Positions 11,480 through 23,866 of a stretch of DNA of 64,000 nt are shown piece after piece (within the stretch, counting starts at the first letter, position 1; every line of letters begins with the position of its first letter). The notes beneath the pieces are model-generated. The model saw only the letters and a program-made list of their open reading frames with translations. It was not told where the DNA came from and did no database searches. Source of the DNA: Mytilus trossulus (lineage: Eukaryota; Mollusca; Bivalvia; Mytilida; Mytilidae); contig NC_086374.1 in NCBI RefSeq assembly GCF_036588685.1, forward strand, positions 70,988,457 to 71,052,456. The letters are read 5' to 3'. Both the position numbers and the translations under genes were made by a program.

Positions 11480-11690
11480 TATATAAAGTGCCTAGAAAAT
11501 CAACCTAACGATGATAGAGTAGATCTGATTCGTAACTTCCTCCCGGGCGCCGGGACTGGAACCTGTACTTTTTATTTCTAACTTCTACGACAACACCGCC
11601 TAGCATTGCGCAGATACCTTATACCCTCCTCTAACTCTAGCTTATAAAAAATAAGCTTCCGTTTCGGGAGGTGTTACCTTGCCGTAAGAA
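11480..11690 (-). mobile_element. Probable tRNA-derived SINE
   Basis: Read on the minus strand, 'aggttccagtcccggcgccc' contains a good pol III B box (GGTTCCAGTCC), with an A-box-like 'taggcggtg' about 50 bases upstream. The segment is present in duplication copy 2 and absent from copy 1, as expected of an insertion. Folding as a real tRNA is poor. Confidence 0.45.
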
Positions 11691-14177
11691 TTAAATAAGG
11701 ATCTCATAAAGCAGCTTATTTACCCAAAATATTGTACCGATCGAAAGCTTTATTTGACCTTGGAAACCACGTGTTGCTCTTACTTGACTTTGTATCAGGA
11801 TGTCCTACCAAAGAGTAAGTAACTAATTGTAAAAGTAAACCATTATAGGTCAAACTGTGGTCTTCTACACGGAGCCTTGGCTCACACCGAACAGCAAGCT
11901 ATAAAGAGCCTCAAAAAATGGCGAGTGTAAAACCATTCAAGTGGGAAAACCAACAGTCAAACTTATATAAAAACGAGAAACACTTATGAACCACATTAAC
12001 AATAAGGAGCACTGAGCATAAGGTTCCTGACTTAGGACAGGTGGACAGGTTTAAATAATTGTAGTGAGCTCAAACGTTTAAATAGGTACCAACCTTCACC
12101 CTAACCTGAAACAATAGTGTAACATCACGACATATAAAAGAAACATTATAAACTATCAATTGAAATAGCTCAATATTTTGGTAACCAAAGCGATATAGAA
12201 ATACGGTTACTTGTACTTCATCATTCACAAATAAGGGGTTGTTATGGTCGATTTATTGTTTGAGAGGGGAACTGTGTCTAAGTTCGTACCTACGTCCTGT
12301 TGAAATTTTAGACGTTGATTTCATGTTTTAAAAGTGGTAACCCCTTTGCAGGTTAGATAATCGCTGCGATACAAATCTAAAATTAGAAATTGTATTTGGC
12401 TTTCTTGAAAGAAGAATGAATATTGCCAATATCCAAGATGCACTCCGCCCCCCCCCCCCCCCCCTTTAATAGCAGTTCAAAACCAGGCCAATTATTCAAA
12501 CCCACTTTTTAGAACTGATTTTTCTATTTAAAATATTATTCGCGACTTTCCTGAATTTTCTCGACAATAAAGCAGTTAAACATTAAGCAATCGACAACCA
12601 ACCAATCAATCCATCAGCTCTTCCGTATAGTCTTTATAAACAAAATGTGATACACGTAATACGTGACCAATTAGATTTTGTCTGATTAAGACGCAGGCCT
12701 TTAGTTCTTTTTTTTACATGCAAGACGAAATGACATGTTTGCTCTAAACATTACGGATATTTGCGCTTTAAACTATGATTCACCTGAATTTGTTATACCG
12801 GACACTTCACTTCAAAGGGGGTATTGTCTTTTTCTTTCTTCCTGAACATATATTCTGATCCCCAATTTAAAGGGTAAGACATTCTGACTCAGACAAAAAG
12901 CAATAACACCCAACGACATTTAGTTTCAAACATATTTTACACAATCTGTATTTCGTTTAAGTATAATATTTAAGATTTGTTTCCTTTTTTCCAACCAATA
13001 TAACCTCCAAACAGGACACTATCACAGTTTTATCCTCGCCACAATACATCTGACGTAATTTCCGTAATGAATCGTGCCACTCTATATTACAGTTTTGTCA
13101 TTTTTTCCATTCCATAAGTTATCTAATTTAAAAATGTTCGAGTTTGCACTCTTAGAATATTTTTAAATGATTGATGTTTTTTCATTAAAGACTATGGTTA
13201 ACGTTTTAATATTAGGTTAAAATGTGGAACGAGGCACATTTTCCAAGTGAGAGGTTTAACCCACCATTTCTATATAAGGAAAATGTCTGTACCATGTCAG
13301 GAATATGACAATTGTTTTTCATTTATTTGATATGTTTGAGCTTTGGTTTTGTCATTTGATAAAGGACTTACAGATTTGAATTTTCCATGGAGTTCGGTAT
13401 TTATTTTATCTACTTATGAGTTTATATACATTTCTGACAACTAGTTGATAGCGGGGGGGGGGGGGGGGTAATTATATACGTAAAATTTTGTCCTGCATTT
13501 ATTTTAGTTGTAATCTCTGTCCTACCTTTTTATTTTTCACTCTATCCGGTCCTTTTTTTTTTTTATTTTATCCTGACTTTTTTTACATGAATTGTCATCC
13601 TGACTTTTTTTTTTTGCAAATGTCTCATCCTGCCTTTTTTTACTCAAAACTCCTGTCCTGCCTATTTTTGTCAAATTTCATATACCATTTAATAGTACAA
13701 TGAGTTTTCATTTATATTGACTGATCGGTCCGAGTGGTAATATCAAAATGTTTTTAGAATTATATACGTAGAAGTTTATACTCTGCTCTGCATAAAAAAA
13801 ATCAAAATTCTAAAATTGACCTAGTTTTACATCTCGGTTTTTTTTTCGTTCTTTTTCCAAGTACGTTAAAACATTAGATTATTTAATTGTAATTTTCATA
13901 ACAAAGTTCACGAGAGCAACTATTAAAGGTCACCATACAGGATTTTTACATCTGTTATTCATTCATATAATATATGAGAAGAATTTGTCCATGCAAATAA
14001 TCATAATAAATTCATACTATGAAAGTAAACAATTATTATATAATTATATAATTAGTCTTTAAAAATCTATTCGCAATGAAACTGATTGAAAGTCATTCTA
14101 ATAAAATATATTAATTACATTTTCCTTTATATACCATTCTTTATAATATATAACGTAAAGATTTGTATCGATTTCAG

Positions 14178-14290
14178 ATCAAATACATTACCAACTTCCA
14201 AGCAAGGACTGAAGCTCATAGACTCGGCAATCAAACGCAGGACTTCGGGAATGTCCGGAGAGCCGACAACCTTGCTTCGGAAGTTGATAC
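14178..14290 (+). other. Candidate isolated exon, unidentified
   Basis: A GC-richer island follows a good acceptor ('atcgatttcag' at about 14177). It is open in two forward frames, one reading ITNFQARTEAHRLGNQTQDF and the other a basic stretch. Its composition contrasts with the flanking AT-rich DNA, which is why I flag it. No donor, partner exon or recognised domain was found. It may be an exon of an unseen gene or a TE fragment. Confidence 0.2.
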
Positions 14291-14836
14291 ATTACTACAT
14301 GTCATGTTTAAAAAGCAGTGTTCATTTCAATTGCATATAATCTATAACATCTACCTACATACTCATGACTTTTTTGTCGTGTTTACATACCGGTATACTG
14401 TTAATATATAGGAAAACTATTTCTAGTACTCTATATGTCATGTAAAACAAACAAATAGTACTTTTATTTCGGTACTATATCGTGGTCAAGTACTTCAGTT
14501 TCTAGCACGAAGTACTCGACACACAGGAATATCATTTTGATATTAAAAACAGTTATATTACGACAACTAGAACATGCATGACGTAATTGATCTTGCTTCA
14601 TTTCTGTTCTGTATAAAATTTCGATGACATGGTTTGATTGTCAATGAGACAACTCAGCACCACATACCAAACGACTAGGTGTAGAAGTTAACATCTTCAA
14701 AAGCCATAATGTGTAGCTATTATTTATTAAAAGCCATGAAATGAAACATTCAAACGAGAAAACTAACGGACGAGAAGTTGTCCTAGTGCTGTTAAAAACT
14801 AACGGACGAGAAGTTGTTCCAGTGCTGTTAAAAAAA

Positions 14837-14994
14837 TTAATATATTTTATTAGGTCAATGAACGAAAAAATATAAACTTTTTTGTATGAGGCTGAGAAAC
14901 TGGGGAATAGAGAGGTTTTACCGAGACCGTCCCCAGTTTTAGGCCGAGTACAAAAAAGTTTATATTTTTATGACATTGACCTAATATTTTATTG
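14837..14994. repeat. Long imperfect palindrome (hairpin element)
   Basis: The left arm 14837-14886 ('attaggtcaatg' ... 'tataaacttttttgta') is mirrored by the right arm 14949-14994 ('tacaaaaaagtttata' ... 'cattgacctaat'), with a 62-base loop rich in 'ctggggaa'/'tccccag'. No ORF. It resembles a foldback MITE. Confidence 0.75.
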
Positions 14995-17900
14995 ATATCT
15001 TTACAAACATTTTTTTCTTCAGAAACTCACTGTCATCAAATATGATACATATACCTTTAAAGTCAAAATTCCGATATGACTGTGGGTACTAAAGTCAGAG
15101 CATCAAGACCTAAAATCCCCCCCCCCTTTTCACCCCATCATAAACATCATGGTTACGTACAGATATTGTCTTAATTTTGTACAAGTATAAAGGATCATTA
15201 AGAATTAGAATTGCAATCTCAAACTATGCAAAAAATAATTTTCTGTAAATAGATATTATAATTAAAAAAATCAGAGAAATAAATATTTCTTTTTAATTAA
15301 AAGGTTTTCAGTTTACGACAGAAATATTAAAAGTTAGAAATAAATAAAATTGTGGAGATGATATCATGTTTAGAAAATATGTGCTTCAATGGAAAAAGAT
15401 GCATGCAGTTTAAACAGAATATATACATAAGAACATTATATATGCCAAGTCTGCTTGTTAGAACGCCAAGTTCATCAATAAAATGAGATCGACATCACCT
15501 TGTCTTAAATACTGATCTATTTTTATACTGATTCGTATGGATTTTCAATGTTAATGTTTATATTCATTGATTGTGTGCATCAAACAGTGATCTGGATCGT
15601 TAACTTTTAAAAGAAAACTCTCAATGATTTTAATGTATCAAAATCTTTAAAGAACCCATTTAAGAAGAGCTCCACCCTAAGTTAACGTGTAAAGTCTTGC
15701 TTATAGTCAGTTATATTATGGAGTTTGATCATGCATAAACATAGAATGTTTTATTGAATATAAATGAAAGTTTGTATTATAGTAAAGTGCGAAATATATT
15801 CCTTTATTATTTCATATACTGTTTTGCTCAATTTAATGTCAGCTTCAAACTGTGACCGTGAACAATAACAGTAAATATTACGCCTCTTATTATATCACAA
15901 TGACAAACATATTTCCATTTTCAGTACAAGTGTACTCAAATAAAACTACAATCTTCGGAATAGTAAGCTTATAACATAATTTAATATTTCATTTTTAAAT
16001 TAATTGAATTTATCGGCATTGCAATATTGCCAATAACGACGTTGTCATTTTCATGTCAATTTCATGTCAATTTCGTTAGCAACACAACGTGCGTGCTTAG
16101 TTTATAGCGATAATTTTCCATCTCAAGCGTGTAGCATGATATTAAAATGATCACAAAAAATGTCAAAGGAAAAATTCACAAAATAGCGATAATGTAACAT
16201 ACGGTGACCTATAGTTGTTAATGTCTGTGTCATTTTGGTCTTTTGTGGATAGTGACTTTTAGTTGTCTCATTGACAATCATACCACATCTTCTTTTTTAT
16301 AGCATAAAACAAAAATCCTGTAGATTCCTTATAAATTGTACAAGTTATGAGTTACCTCCTCTAAAAACACTGAAATCAACCAACAAAATTTCAAAAATTA
16401 CGTATCAATACTTGTAAAACAAAATAACACAATTTTGTTCATTCGAAAGAAAGTTATTTCATTATGCATTAACATTTTACCTTTTTTGTTTAAAATCTAA
16501 CCCTATTGTGTTCTACTATAAATTTACCATCGGGGATGTTGGAAGACCCCATACATTCTTATTAATTTTTACCTATTTTTGGGCTACAATAATATTCTAA
16601 TATAAAGAAAAAATTTGAATATTGCTTTAGTCTCCAGCCTATGCATTGTTGTACAATAAAGTGCTACAAGAGCGAAAATGCATGCGTTTTGTAAGATTAT
16701 AAGAATGATTATTTAAATGATGTATTGGATATGTTTCTCGTTATCATTAAGTATAATGATGTAGCGATGATTCCGCCAGGTAAAACTGTCACAAAGTAAC
16801 AAAAGAGTAATAAGGTAAGTATCTCAAATTTATGGATAAATTCATTTATTTGATTTGTTACCTGTTAACCTTTAATACAGATAAGCATGTAATGTAAAAT
16901 GACATTATTTTTTGTCGTTTTCTTCCTCTTTTCTTTCATTTCTTATGTGAATATGATTCGATTCTAGAAATCAAGGATAACTTTGTACACTTCTCAGGAG
17001 CCAAAATATATCTAGATTCTTTTTTCTTAACCTGATTTTTTGGTTTATACCTGACTTTTGTATGACTGTAAACAATTTTTTTTTATTATTCTTTCAATAA
17101 AGATTAGAAGATAGACCAATCGGAATAAATTAGAATTTAAAAAAAAATGTTAATAACATCAATCTACTTTTTGGGAAATAAAAGAAAGTTTTATCATATT
17201 TTCATGTTTTTTGTGTCAAATTTACCATGCTGTCAATTTTGTTTATTTGTAATTGTTCTCTGTTTTAAGAACAAAATGCATATGATTTCAACTTCTATGT
17301 TATACATAACTGATAAAAATAAATATATCCAAGAAATTTGAGAAGAAAAAAGTGACGAGGGATGTACATGTTTCTGGTAAAATCATTTCTTCTACCACTC
17401 ACCCATTTTTTTCTCAAAAAATTGACTGAAAAGACTGACTTGATTGGAAATGAAATTTGAAAAATTGATACTCATTGTAAATAGTACCTAATTTGTTCAC
17501 AGACTGACGTTTGATTCTTACAGTAATCAAATACTGTACACCGACCATGCGAGGGCTGCAAATCTTTGCTTTTTATACGAATTTGATTGTGCATACTTCT
17601 TGTGTCGTCCACCTGTTTTGAACCAACGTGGACTTCAATTGTAACTCAATCAAACGTCAATCATCGTGCATAGCAATAAACGTAATATTTGCATTTTAAA
17701 AACATAATAATATGATTAGGAAAATATGGTTGATTTAAAAAATAATAATAATACATTACATTTTGTATCATACACAACCAAGTACCTCATAAAATAAATG
17801 TCTCTTTGGTGTGTAACTTTTTGTTTTCATGTTAACATTATTATTCTATTTTTTAGATGTGAAGAAGAAAAAATAATATTTTTGAATATTAATTTTTAAA

Positions 17901-18762
17901 ACCTCAACTTGTATAGCATGGTACGGTTATGGTAATGTTTGGAATACGTCAATACTTATATATCTATAGTTAAATACAACATACGACTGAAGATGTTTTT
18001 GCAATATTTCTGCCACTCATACTTGGTTATAAAAGATTTATGATGAAATTTTATGTCTTATAAAAGATGAAATGTCCAAATTTGACAAAATGGTCACAAC
18101 GCCCAAAATAAACCATTTAGTTACAACAATGGATGTCTGAAGTTAAATGTAACGTATTAGCCAGGAATTTGACACTTTTTGTGTCAAATAGATTATAATG
18201 CATCGTATACCACTAAGGAAAATAGATGATGGATTCTGATTAAAATGTTAAATATGTATGCCAAGTCCTTTGTTGCCAAATTTATCAATTTAATATCTTT
18301 ATATGTGATAATTTCGTGTTTAACAAAAAAAAACTGATTTATGTTAGGTTATTCCATGTTTTGTCTTTTTTTTAACTTTGCTAGTGAAAATCCCATTTTA
18401 GCACTTTAGTTCGGATTTACTTATATGTATATGACCGTTTGAATTCATCTTTTCTAAATTTTTGTTTATTCTGTATTTTGTGTCATTCTTCTTTTAGTTT
18501 TTTTTTCTGTGAGAAAAGGGATCGTTTTGTTAACAAGAGGATATTTTTTTTAATTCAGGTGAAATTAAATTTTTGTAAAAATGTATTTCAAAATAGGTCG
18601 AAAAGAGACTAAAAGATGAAATTATACAAATTGTGTTGAAAGAAAATTGTTCAAAGCAGACATTGGTGGCTTGTTTTTTCTAAAGTAAGTGGTGCAACAG
18701 GGTGATTATCGCAATATTAAGAACTCATATTCTGATATCCGACACACACACATGTATATATA

Positions 18763-19534
18763 CTAACCGACTTTAGAAACGCAACACTCGATTTTTTTTG
18801 GTTATTTTTAAATGAATGTGTCAACGTCAAAAGCGATGACTGCCTGTTACACAAATGTACAAACGCCAAAATTATTGTCAGAAAGGTCAACAAATTCTGT
18901 CTGACATGATTTGAGCTCAGTTTTTGCATTTGTTCAACCCATTAATTGGTTTTGGCAATTATGCGGTTTTCCTTTAGTCGATTCTTTGGCAACTCAGTTG
19001 ATGGGAAACATTTATGGCATGAATCTGTACGCAATGCCACTCGGCAATATGATTAGCAGTTGACGTTGCGGCCGTATAAATGTCTGGCAAATGACGTTGC
19101 TTGTCTACTTGTATCGTTGTCGAAAGGACAGTAAGATGAGTTTCTGAAGTCATACAGTATGGTTGTAGCACGTTTATGATTTCATGTTTGCAGTATTCTT
19201 AAGGGCTAATTCAGTTTTTATTTCTCAGTCTTGGCAATATGGAGATGCAACATTTTTAAACTGCTTTAAGGGAGGCAAAGGATTGAAAGAACTGTTTCTA
19301 AAAGCAAAAAAAAAAACACAAACTGAAACAATCTTTCATAGGTCTATAATTTCGCTTTAAGAAATTCGTGCGACTTCAAAAATTCGGTATGTTCAATAAC
19401 CACATGTAAGTCAGATTTTTATTTTTTATAAAGAGAAGGAAGTATGATAAGCATGAAAAGTAGTTGTAAGAGAATCAAACAAGATGTGGTGAAAAAATCA
19501 ACAAAAGGAGTGTTGCGTTTTTAAAGTCGTTCAT
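18763..19534. mobile_element. Mariner/Tc1-like TIR element, non-autonomous
   Basis: The left TIR 'cgactttagaaacgcaacac' (from 18768) and right TIR 'gtgttgcgtttttaaagtcg' (to 19529) are inverted with one mismatch in 20, and a TA dinucleotide sits outside each end. The interior (about 770 bp) has no transposase-length ORF. Minus-strand ORFs of 65-70 codons may be relics, but I cannot identify a DDE motif. The TA target and short TIRs suggest the IS630-Tc1-mariner superfamily. Confidence 0.65.
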
Positions 19535-19879
19535 TATGTATATATATTTTATGTATGAAACTTTTATTGAAGTCGCATATTTTATTAGTCTTCCAAAATC
19601 GCGAAAATGAATGCACACAATAAGTTTTGAATTTACAGTACATAATCATTGTGTTGTACAATAATAATAATACATTTTTATAACAATATATTTCAGTATT
19701 ATCACAATAATAACAAATGTAGCCCTTCTCTTACAAAAAACAGAGATTTGATGTTATTGTTTTTTTATGACTAGCAAATGAATTTACATCTAAGAAGATT
19801 TTGCTGAAGGAGAATTATATTTTGACCATTTGAACCCAAATTTACAAGCACAGCTTGGATTTGTATTTGTATCAAGATA

Positions 19880-20460
19880 TAGATAAAAAATTGAGTATGG
19901 AAATGGGGAACGTGTCAAAGAGACAACAAACCGACCATAGAAAAAACAACAGCAGAAGGTCACCTAATTTAAAAGGTCTTCAATGACTTTGGACAGGCGC
20001 AAAAATGCGGCGGGGTTAAACATGTTTATGAGATCTCAATCCCCCCTTTAACCTCTAGCCAATGTAGAAAAGTAAACGTGTATGTGAACACATTGAAAAA
20101 GTATATATCGGGGCCTTTTAGTATAGCTGACTATGCGGTATGGGCTTTGCTTATTGTTGGAGGCCATACGGTGACCTATAGTTGTTAATGTCTGTGTCAT
20201 TTTGGTCTCTTGTAGACAGTTGTCTTTTTGGCAATCATACCACATCTTCTTTTTTTTATAGTACGTCGTTGGTTATCTATTTTATATCATTTTATATCTT
20301 ACCATGCTGAGAACTTTTATTGCTTTCTATACGGTATGTGATTTACTCATTGTTGAAGGCCATATTGTTACCTTTAGTTGTTAACATCTTTGTCGTTTAG
20401 GATAAGGTTTGATATGTGTCTCATAGGTAATAAAATCTAATCCTTATTTTTATATTCAGC
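19880..20460. repeat. Cluster of dispersed repeats (families B and A)
   Basis: Family B at about 19895-20040 ('aatggggaacgtgtcaaaga', 'ccgaccatagaaaaaacaac') recurs at 21365-21490 and 24730-25010. Family A follows at 20100-20260 and as a degenerate piece at 20290-20460. The minus ORF at 20048-20245 is a repeat shadow. Confidence 0.65.
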
Positions 20461-20969
20461 CTTGTTATTAATGTGCACCTAGATACCGGTCTTTGCACGG
20501 CACTCTTCAAACACATAGCATCCGATGTTGCCATCTCTTGCTGACGGGCCTTTTCTGTAATTTCACACATACCAAACGGACCCACCTTTGCATAGATCTT
20601 ACCTCACTATGCCTGTCATCAGTTAACAATTTGAGGTCTCTATCCTCGTTAATATAAACTAATCTCATTCCTAGTCAATAGTAATGCATGAATTTGTAGA
20701 GTTATCTCACATTGGCCTTATTCTGTCACAGGGTTTGGAAATTTTCTTATTTCACTACAGCCCGTAATAGCAATCTATTATAACGGGTATAACCGATATA
20801 AGACTCTCTCTGTTTAATGGAATTTGTATTGAGTTTGAGGTAAGTGAAAAAAGATGTCCCTGGATCTTTGATCTTCTCAATAAAATTTATTCTCAGGAAA
20901 ACTCGGGACAAATTAGAATATGTCATATTTGAATTACATCTTTGTCTAAGACTACATATGTTCTCCTTC

Positions 20970-21066
20970 AACGAGAAAAAAATACAAAAAGACATTAAAA
21001 AGCGAGAAAAAACCCGAAAAGACATTAACAAGCCTTGTTAATGTCTTTTCGTGTTTTTGTCTCGTT
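20970..21066. repeat. Large hairpin with an extra direct copy of the arm
   Basis: 'gcgagaaaaaacccgaaaag' through 'acattaacaag' (21002-21032) is mirrored almost perfectly by 21033-21066 ('cttgttaatgtcttttcgtg' to 'ctcgtt'). A related direct copy of the arm, 'aacgagaaaaaaatacaaaa' through 'agacattaaaa', precedes it at 20970-21000, so two alternative foldbacks are possible. Confidence 0.75.
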
Positions 21067-21693
21067 AGGTTTGCAAAACTAGCATCCCCTATTTACCTAT
21101 TTATGGCTTTGTATTATATATATAGAATATTTCCGTTCCGCAAAATCTGTGTCGCAAATAAAAACTACGGGCACTTATTGTAAGAAATGGCAAACAACAA
21201 TACAACACAACCTCTGGCACGGTTCCTGATTTCGGACTATCATGCAGTTTATACTACATTTCATGCGTGTTTACATTCATTCTGTTTGGTTTTTACTTGA
21301 TTTGAGTTGAACGGACATTGTGTAACAAAAAAAATACTTTTTAAGATAAGACGAATAAAATTGAAAATGGAAATGTGGAATTTATCAAAGAGACAACAAC
21401 CCGATCATAGAAAAAAACAACAACAGAAGGTCACCAACAGGTCTTCATGTAACGAGAAATTCCCGCACCCAGAGGCGTCGTTCAGCTTGCCCCTAAACAA
21501 ATATATACTAGTTCAGTGATAATGAATGCCATACTAATTTCCGAATTGTACACAAGAAACTAAAATTAAAATTAAAAACCAATTGAAGGTCTTTCCATCA
21601 ATAAATATCTATTTTGATATGAAAATATTAAAATTCAGTTGAAAATTAAGGGAAAGTAAGAACGTTAACTATAAACAATTGCATTGTGTGGGA

Positions 21694-21918
21694 ATGTCTA
21701 GTCCTAATGTTACAGAGGATGTGTTCAGTTTGGAGAAGGAGATGACTCCAGTGAAGTCAAGAAGACTACAGAAAGTGGAGGAAATTGAGTCGGAGGTCGA
21801 CAGCAATGACAGTGGTGAAAGCAGCGAGGAAGATGAGGAGTTGCAGAGGTTAAAGAAGTTAATTCCCGAGACATACTTTAACGGCAGAAAAGTTCATTAC
21901 TATCAACTTCAAAAGTAA
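21694..21918 (+). CDS. Hypothetical acidic small ORF
   Basis: From ATG at 21694 this encodes 74 residues: MSSPNVTEDVFSLEKEMT, a basic patch, then an acidic Ser/Glu/Asp run (VDSNDSGESSEEDEE) and LQRLKKLIPETYFNGRKV near the end. Composition and GC content look more like coding sequence than the surroundings. The last part faintly recalls helix 1 and the loop of Id-type helix-loop-helix proteins, but helix 2 is missing. It could be an exon or retro-fragment of an unseen gene ('gttacag' within it could be an acceptor). No promoter or partner exon was found, so function is unknown. Confidence 0.3.
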   Translation: MSSPNVTEDVFSLEKEMTPVKSRRLQKVEEIESEVDSNDSGESSEEDEELQRLKKLIPETYFNGRKVHYYQLQK

Positions 21919-22064
21919 CTACTCAAAAAGGCAATCAAAAAATTCCAAGTAGCTTTTACGTAATATCTAATTTCAACGTAATATCAAATTCAAAAATGTC
22001 AGTTGAAAATGTCAGTTCCTATTGCTTAATGATGTATAAATATGAATTTCAAGGTCCAATTAAC

Positions 22065-22480
22065 CTATGACCTTGACCTCAATTTGAAGGTCATAAACCA
22101 AGGATTCCAAATCAAAAGACCCTAGGTCTGTATCATGTATGGTTCATGAGTAATATCACTTTACGCATAATTCTAAATATAAGAGGGGCAAAAACTCCCA
22201 TTTATTGTCTACGCAACCTTCCAATTAAAATTTATAAGTTATGACATGTCGCAACTAACAATTTAGTAAAAATAATTTGTCGAAATCTTATAAAGTTAAT
22301 GAAAAAGAGTGAAATTAAGCCAAAATCAAAATTTAGAATTTGACCTTGACCTTTGACCTTGACCTAATTTTCATTTGTTTGGACCAAGGATCTTAAATCA
22401 AAAGACCGACCATAGGCCTCTATCACTAATGGTTTTCCAGTAACAAATTTATTTCATTTATTTCATTACAAAAGGGGAAA
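22065..22480. repeat. Dimeric dispersed repeat with 'gaccttgacct' words
   Basis: Two diverged halves each contain 'aaccaaggattccaaatcaa'/'gaccaaggatcttaaatcaa', followed by 'aaaagaccctaggtctgtat'/'aaaagaccgaccataggcct' and a 'ggggcaaaaactccca'-type block. Non-coding. Confidence 0.55.
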
Positions 22481-22783
22481 TAACTCTCATATGGAGTCTT
22501 CGTAAAGCTTCGGTGAAAATAAAACGTAACATCCTGAGGATATAACGAGCAATTTGGAAAAATAAATTTGTCGCTTTCTTTTACGGTTGCGGAGGAGATC
22601 TGATAACAAGAAAAACAGTGTTTGGGGAGATAACTCTTACAAAGAAAAGTGTTCGGTCAAAGAGGGTCAGGTTCAAAAGCGTATAGACTGTATGATATCA
22701 TATACAAAAAAACTAATCGATATCTTTTGAAACATTCTTACATCGCAAGAAAAAAATTAGGCGGAAGAAAAAAAAAAATCAGA

Positions 22784-22879
22784 ACAAATTCAATAGGTCT
22801 TTCCACAAAAAAGGTGGAAAGACCTTATAATCAGAACAAATTCAATAGGTCTTTCCACAAGAAAGGTGGAAAGACCTAA
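22784..22879. repeat. Two tandem 52-bp units, each with a perfect 12-bp stem hairpin
   Basis: 'aggtctttccac' at 22795-22806 pairs with 'gtggaaagacct' at 22814-22825. The same stem recurs at 22847-22858 and 22866-22877, with 7-base loops. The repeated unit also includes 'agaacaaattcaat'. Stems are identical while loops differ by one base. Confidence 0.8.
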
Positions 22880-23332
22880 TAATACAAGACTAACAAAGAC
22901 CAGAGGCTCCTGACTTGGGACAGGCGCAGAAATGTGAAATACCTGAACGTATAAGATGTCTGCATGTTGAGTTATATTTACGAATTATTTCCTTATACCG
23001 GTGATAAAATTTGGTAAATGTTTGTCCAGTTTGTGATATCGAAAACCCTGGTGTAATAATTTTTCAGTAATACATAAATTTCTCTCGCTAAAATCTAATA
23101 CGTTGTTACATACACGAGCGAATCGTACAAGTTGAGATATATAAACACCATAAGATGGTGACAAGGGAACGTCACCATCTAAAAATGGATAATTAACAAT
23201 AGGAAATGAAAAATCATCTCTTTTATCATAATTTTTTGTATTACATTTATATACTAGTAGTTTAACTAGTTAGTTCAGAGAATGTAGCATAAATAAATCA
23301 TTTCATTTCTGTAGTATATAATTAAAGTGATT

Positions 23333-23625
23333 GGCATAGAGCCTTGGTGTAGTGGTTAGTGCATCGGACTACTAACACAAAGGTTCCTGGTTCGATTCCC
23401 GTTCCGGGATAAAAAAAAAATCGACTCTCCCTTGGCACCATTTGCAAGTATAGTATAGAGGAAACGATGATAGTCTGTCGGAAGGGGACGATAAATGGCC
23501 GACCCGTGTTAAGAGAGGGCCATATCTCTTGCACGTAAATGACACATTTGAAGATTTCGAAAACCAGGCTAATGCCGCTACAAGGCAACACTTTCACTCC
23601 CGAAGTGGAAATGGATTAATATAAG
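23333..23625 (+). mobile_element. tRNA-derived SINE
   Basis: The head 'ccttggtgtagtggttagtg' carries a pol III A box and 'ggttcctggttcgattcccg' a B box (GGTTCGATTCC), spaced as in a tRNA. An A-run separates it from a unique body with 'gtctgtcggaaggggacgat' and 'cccgtgttaagagagggcca', words I associate with molluscan SINE bodies. Possibly of the V-SINE/RUDI kind, but I cannot confirm that. The tRNA cloverleaf is degraded. The minus ORF over it is not a gene. Confidence 0.75.
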
Positions 23626-23783
23626 TTGCAAAACTTGTTTCCCAATCCACTATGAATATATATGTTGAAACTAAAGTGCTTACTGGGTTGACGGATAAAT
23701 TATAGTTGGCTAACACGACTTTATGAGACTGAACCATTATTAGGCTTTTTAGGGTTTACAATCATAACTGTATGAAATTAGCT

Positions 23784-23866
23784 GCGGAACCGTAGCGCAT
23801 ACATGTAGGTCTTGGTGATTATAGGCAGTGTACGGTCAAAAGATGTCCTATGAGCTACGGTTCCGC
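23784..23866. repeat. Hairpin with perfect 13-bp arms
   Basis: 'gcggaaccgtagc' (23784-23796) is mirrored by 'gctacggttccgc' (23854-23866). A third related word, 'tacggtcccgcagtta', follows near 23921. Probably a small MITE remnant. Confidence 0.65.

Larger units (their letters stand above)
6088..12805 (+). repeat. Tandem segmental duplication, two copies of about 3.35 kb
   Basis: Copy 1 (about 6088-9480) and copy 2 (about 9485-12805) align collinearly with an offset near 3,349 bp. Anchors are 'gcctataattgccaacatcc', the whole terminal lectin exon, the 3' flank 'actttgagactgctaaat' and the block around 'aagtaaaccattataggtca'. They differ by indels and later insertions: copy 1 carries the dispersed repeat at 8090-8283, and copy 2 carries insertions at about 11089-11353 and 11480-11690. 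The duplicated unit includes only the last exon, not the SUEL exons. Confidence 0.85.
12806..18762. other. Gene-poor repeat-rich stretch
   Basis: No confident gene. Contents are a dispersed repeat at 13215-13400 ('aagtgagaggtttaacccac' onward, second copy 59551-59760), a 16-base poly-G at 13453-13468, and a T-rich degenerate array of 'cctgactttttt' words at 13500-13680. A 36-bp tandem pair lies at 14761-14832 and a long palindrome at 14837-14994. Repeat fragments follow at 16020-16192 and 16193-16302. A 17-base poly-C (12448-12464) lies just before the stretch. Confidence 0.55.

Noticed and set aside
23333..23410. Functional tRNA gene
   Set aside because: The A and B boxes are good but the acceptor stem does not pair, and the sequence continues into a SINE body after an A-run.
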